From NCBI RefSeq assembly GCF_002860165.1, contig NZ_PGUZ01000039.1, forward strand, positions 1-64,000: DNA of 64,000 nucleotides. The letters run 5' to 3'. The stretch is from Bacillus sp. V3-13 (lineage in GTDB: Bacteria; Bacillota; Bacilli; Bacillales; Cytobacillaceae). Positions 63,025 through 64,000 of this stretch are shown piece by piece. How positions within the stretch are numbered: the first letter of the stretch is position 1; each line of letters opens with the position of its first letter. The notes under the pieces are model-generated. The model made no database searches, was not told where the DNA came from, and saw nothing but the letters and a program-made list of their open reading frames with translations. The translations under genes and the position numbers were made by a program.

Positions 63025-63372
63025 ATGGAATCGTATTTGCAAAAATCGCTTGATGAATGGAAAGAAGAAATTTCTGAAGTGCTTGATGCCGTAGATAGAG
63101 AGTATGAGGAAGTAAAGCAGGAGCTCAAGGTGTATTCGTATAAATACGGGATTACCAAACAAGTGATTCAATCGACGGTGAATGATGAAATTATTAATCA
63201 TATCCGCCAGCTTTACCACAAGCCTTTTGAAGAAAAATACGAAGAATTGAAAGAATATATGCGTGAGCTTGACGAAAAAAGGAAAGTATTTCAAATGTTT
63301 GTACATAAAATTGATGAAGTAAAACGGAAAGAAACAAATCCGGTTTCTACGAATGCAGTACAAACCTTTTAA
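63025..63372 (+). CDS. Coiled-coil hypothetical protein
   Basis: A 115-residue, mostly helical protein: MESYLQKSLDEWKEEISEVL, EEVKQELKVYSYKYGITKQ, then YEELKEYMRELDEKRKVF. ATG 63025 with TTTGGAGGT is preferred over TTG 63013 inside that site. Terminator follows. Not recognised. Confidence 0.7.
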   Translation: MESYLQKSLDEWKEEISEVLDAVDREYEEVKQELKVYSYKYGITKQVIQSTVNDEIINHIRQLYHKPFEEKYEELKEYMRELDEKRKVFQMFVHKIDEVKRKETNPVSTNAVQTF

Positions 63373-63379
63373 ATTTGTG

Positions 63380-63407
63380 CCTATGCAAATCATTGCATGG
63401 GTTTTTT
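63380..63407 (+). terminator. Terminator after the coiled-coil protein
   Basis: CCTATGCAA pairs with TTGCATGGG (one wobble) around ATCA, then T6. Confidence 0.85.
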
Positions 63408-63500
63408 AAATTTTTGTAATGAAAAAGAGCAGATTATTTCATAATTCGAATGAAATATGAGAAAATAAAATGGAAATTTTTATAAGGAGGCCAAAACAGT

Positions 63501-64000
63501 ATGAGAAGCCTGACAGATACAACTACGTTACATAATGGGGTTAAGATGCCCTGGTTTGGATTTGGTGTGTTTAAAGTCAAAGAGGGTGAAGAAGTCATTG
63601 AGTCGGTCAAGGCCGCATTAAAAGCAGGATACCGAAGCATTGATACGGCAGCTGTTTACCAAAACGAAGAAGGTGTCGGCCAGGCAATCAAAGAATCCGG
63701 CGTTCCCCGTGAGGAATTGTTTGTAACAACAAAAGTTTGGAACGCGGACCAAGGCTTCGATTCTACGCTAAGTGCCTTTGAGACGAGTTTAAAGAAATTA
63801 GGGCTCGACTATGTGGATTTGTATCTTATTCACTGGCCGGTGAAAGGGAAGTATAAAGAAACATGGAGAGCGCTCGAACAGCTTTATAAAGATGGCAGAG
63901 TTCGTGCGATCGGCGTAAGTAATTTTCATGTCCATCACTTACAGGATCTTCTTGCGGATGCAGAGATCAAGCCAATGGTCAATCAGGTTGAGCTGCATCC
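63501..64000 (+). CDS. Aldo/keto reductase (partial, runs off the window)
   Basis: First 166 residues of an AKR5-like reductase close to Bacillus YvgN/YtbE glyoxal or 2,5-diketo-gluconate reductases. [18 protein letters not shown] opens; the catalytic Asp and Tyr are in [17 protein letters not shown], Lys in [10 protein letters not shown] and His in [17 protein letters not shown] precedes ATG 63501. It reduces aldehydes such as methylglyoxal with NADPH. The C-terminal part lies beyond 64000. Confidence 0.93.
   Translation, partial: MRSLTDTTTLHNGVKMPWFGFGVFKVKEGEEVIESVKAALKAGYRSIDTAAVYQNEEGVGQAIKESGVPREELFVTTKVWNADQGFDSTLSAFETSLKKLGLDYVDLYLIHWPVKGKYKETWRALEQLYKDGRVRAIGVSNFHVHHLQDLLADAEIKPMVNQVELH

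Overview
The window reads as the chromosome of an endospore-forming, low-to-moderate GC Bacillaceae (Bacillus/Mesobacillus/Neobacillus-like). Evidence: strong GGAGG ribosome binding sites, frequent TTG/GTG starts, a complete dppABCDE-ykfABCD operon in Bacillus subtilis order, preQ1-riboswitch-led queCDE, a RacA homologue, a KinE-like PAS sensor kinase, a CgeB-family glycosyltransferase and probable mother-cell (sigma-K-like) promoters. I saw no rRNA, tRNA, CRISPR array or prophage.

Layout. 0-2.6 kb: sugar-binding lipoprotein and Gfo/Idh/MocA dehydrogenase, the tail of a sugar or polyol uptake locus. 2.7-9.7 kb: housekeeping and stress genes (D-amino acid transaminase, YceI, an autoregulated AHSA1/ArsR pair, a secreted ComEC-like metallo-hydrolase with DUF3006, nitroreductase, FMN reductase) and an amidohydrolase pseudogene split by a small IS200/IS605-type element. 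9.8-12.1 kb: a second IS605-type relic, preQ1 riboswitch and queCDE. 12.2-14.1 kb: aspartokinase. 14.3-23.9 kb: dpp-ykf operon for import and recycling of cell-wall peptides, ended by a 62-bp IS605-type mini-element. 24.2-25.2 kb: 2-hydroxyacid dehydrogenase.

25.3-48.5 kb is an accessory island that looks devoted to building and glycosylating a spore surface. It carries ManC, Gmd and Rmd (GDP-mannose to GDP-D-rhamnose), six glycosyltransferases including one CgeB-like, five methyltransferases of which two are FkbM-type, and a set of small Cys-, Asp/Lys/Tyr-rich or coiled-coil proteins. Most of the structural genes are duplicated in inverted orientation. A roughly 5-kb interrupted palindrome (28.0-33.0 kb) carries two copies of a three-gene module. 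A second pair of inverted copies, each with a small Cys-rich gene, its leader and its terminator, brackets the island at 27.05-27.68 and 48.11-48.69 kb.

48.8-56.4 kb: small hypotheticals, RacA, chromate transporter, a methyltransferase lying between duplicated terminators, and a sporulation-type histidine kinase. 56.4-62.9 kb: a molybdenum/formate block of moaA and fdhD (minus strand), OFA-type transporter, YrhF-like DUF2294 protein and an FdhF/YdeP-like molybdopterin oxidoreductase. The transporter and the oxidoreductase each have a leader RNA with the same unusual architecture overlapping an intrinsic terminator, the best candidate here for an undescribed regulatory RNA. The window ends inside an aldo/keto reductase gene.

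All assignments come from reading motifs, gene order and spacing; no database search was run. Start codons were moved from the longest ORF where a ribosome binding site clearly favoured an internal start.
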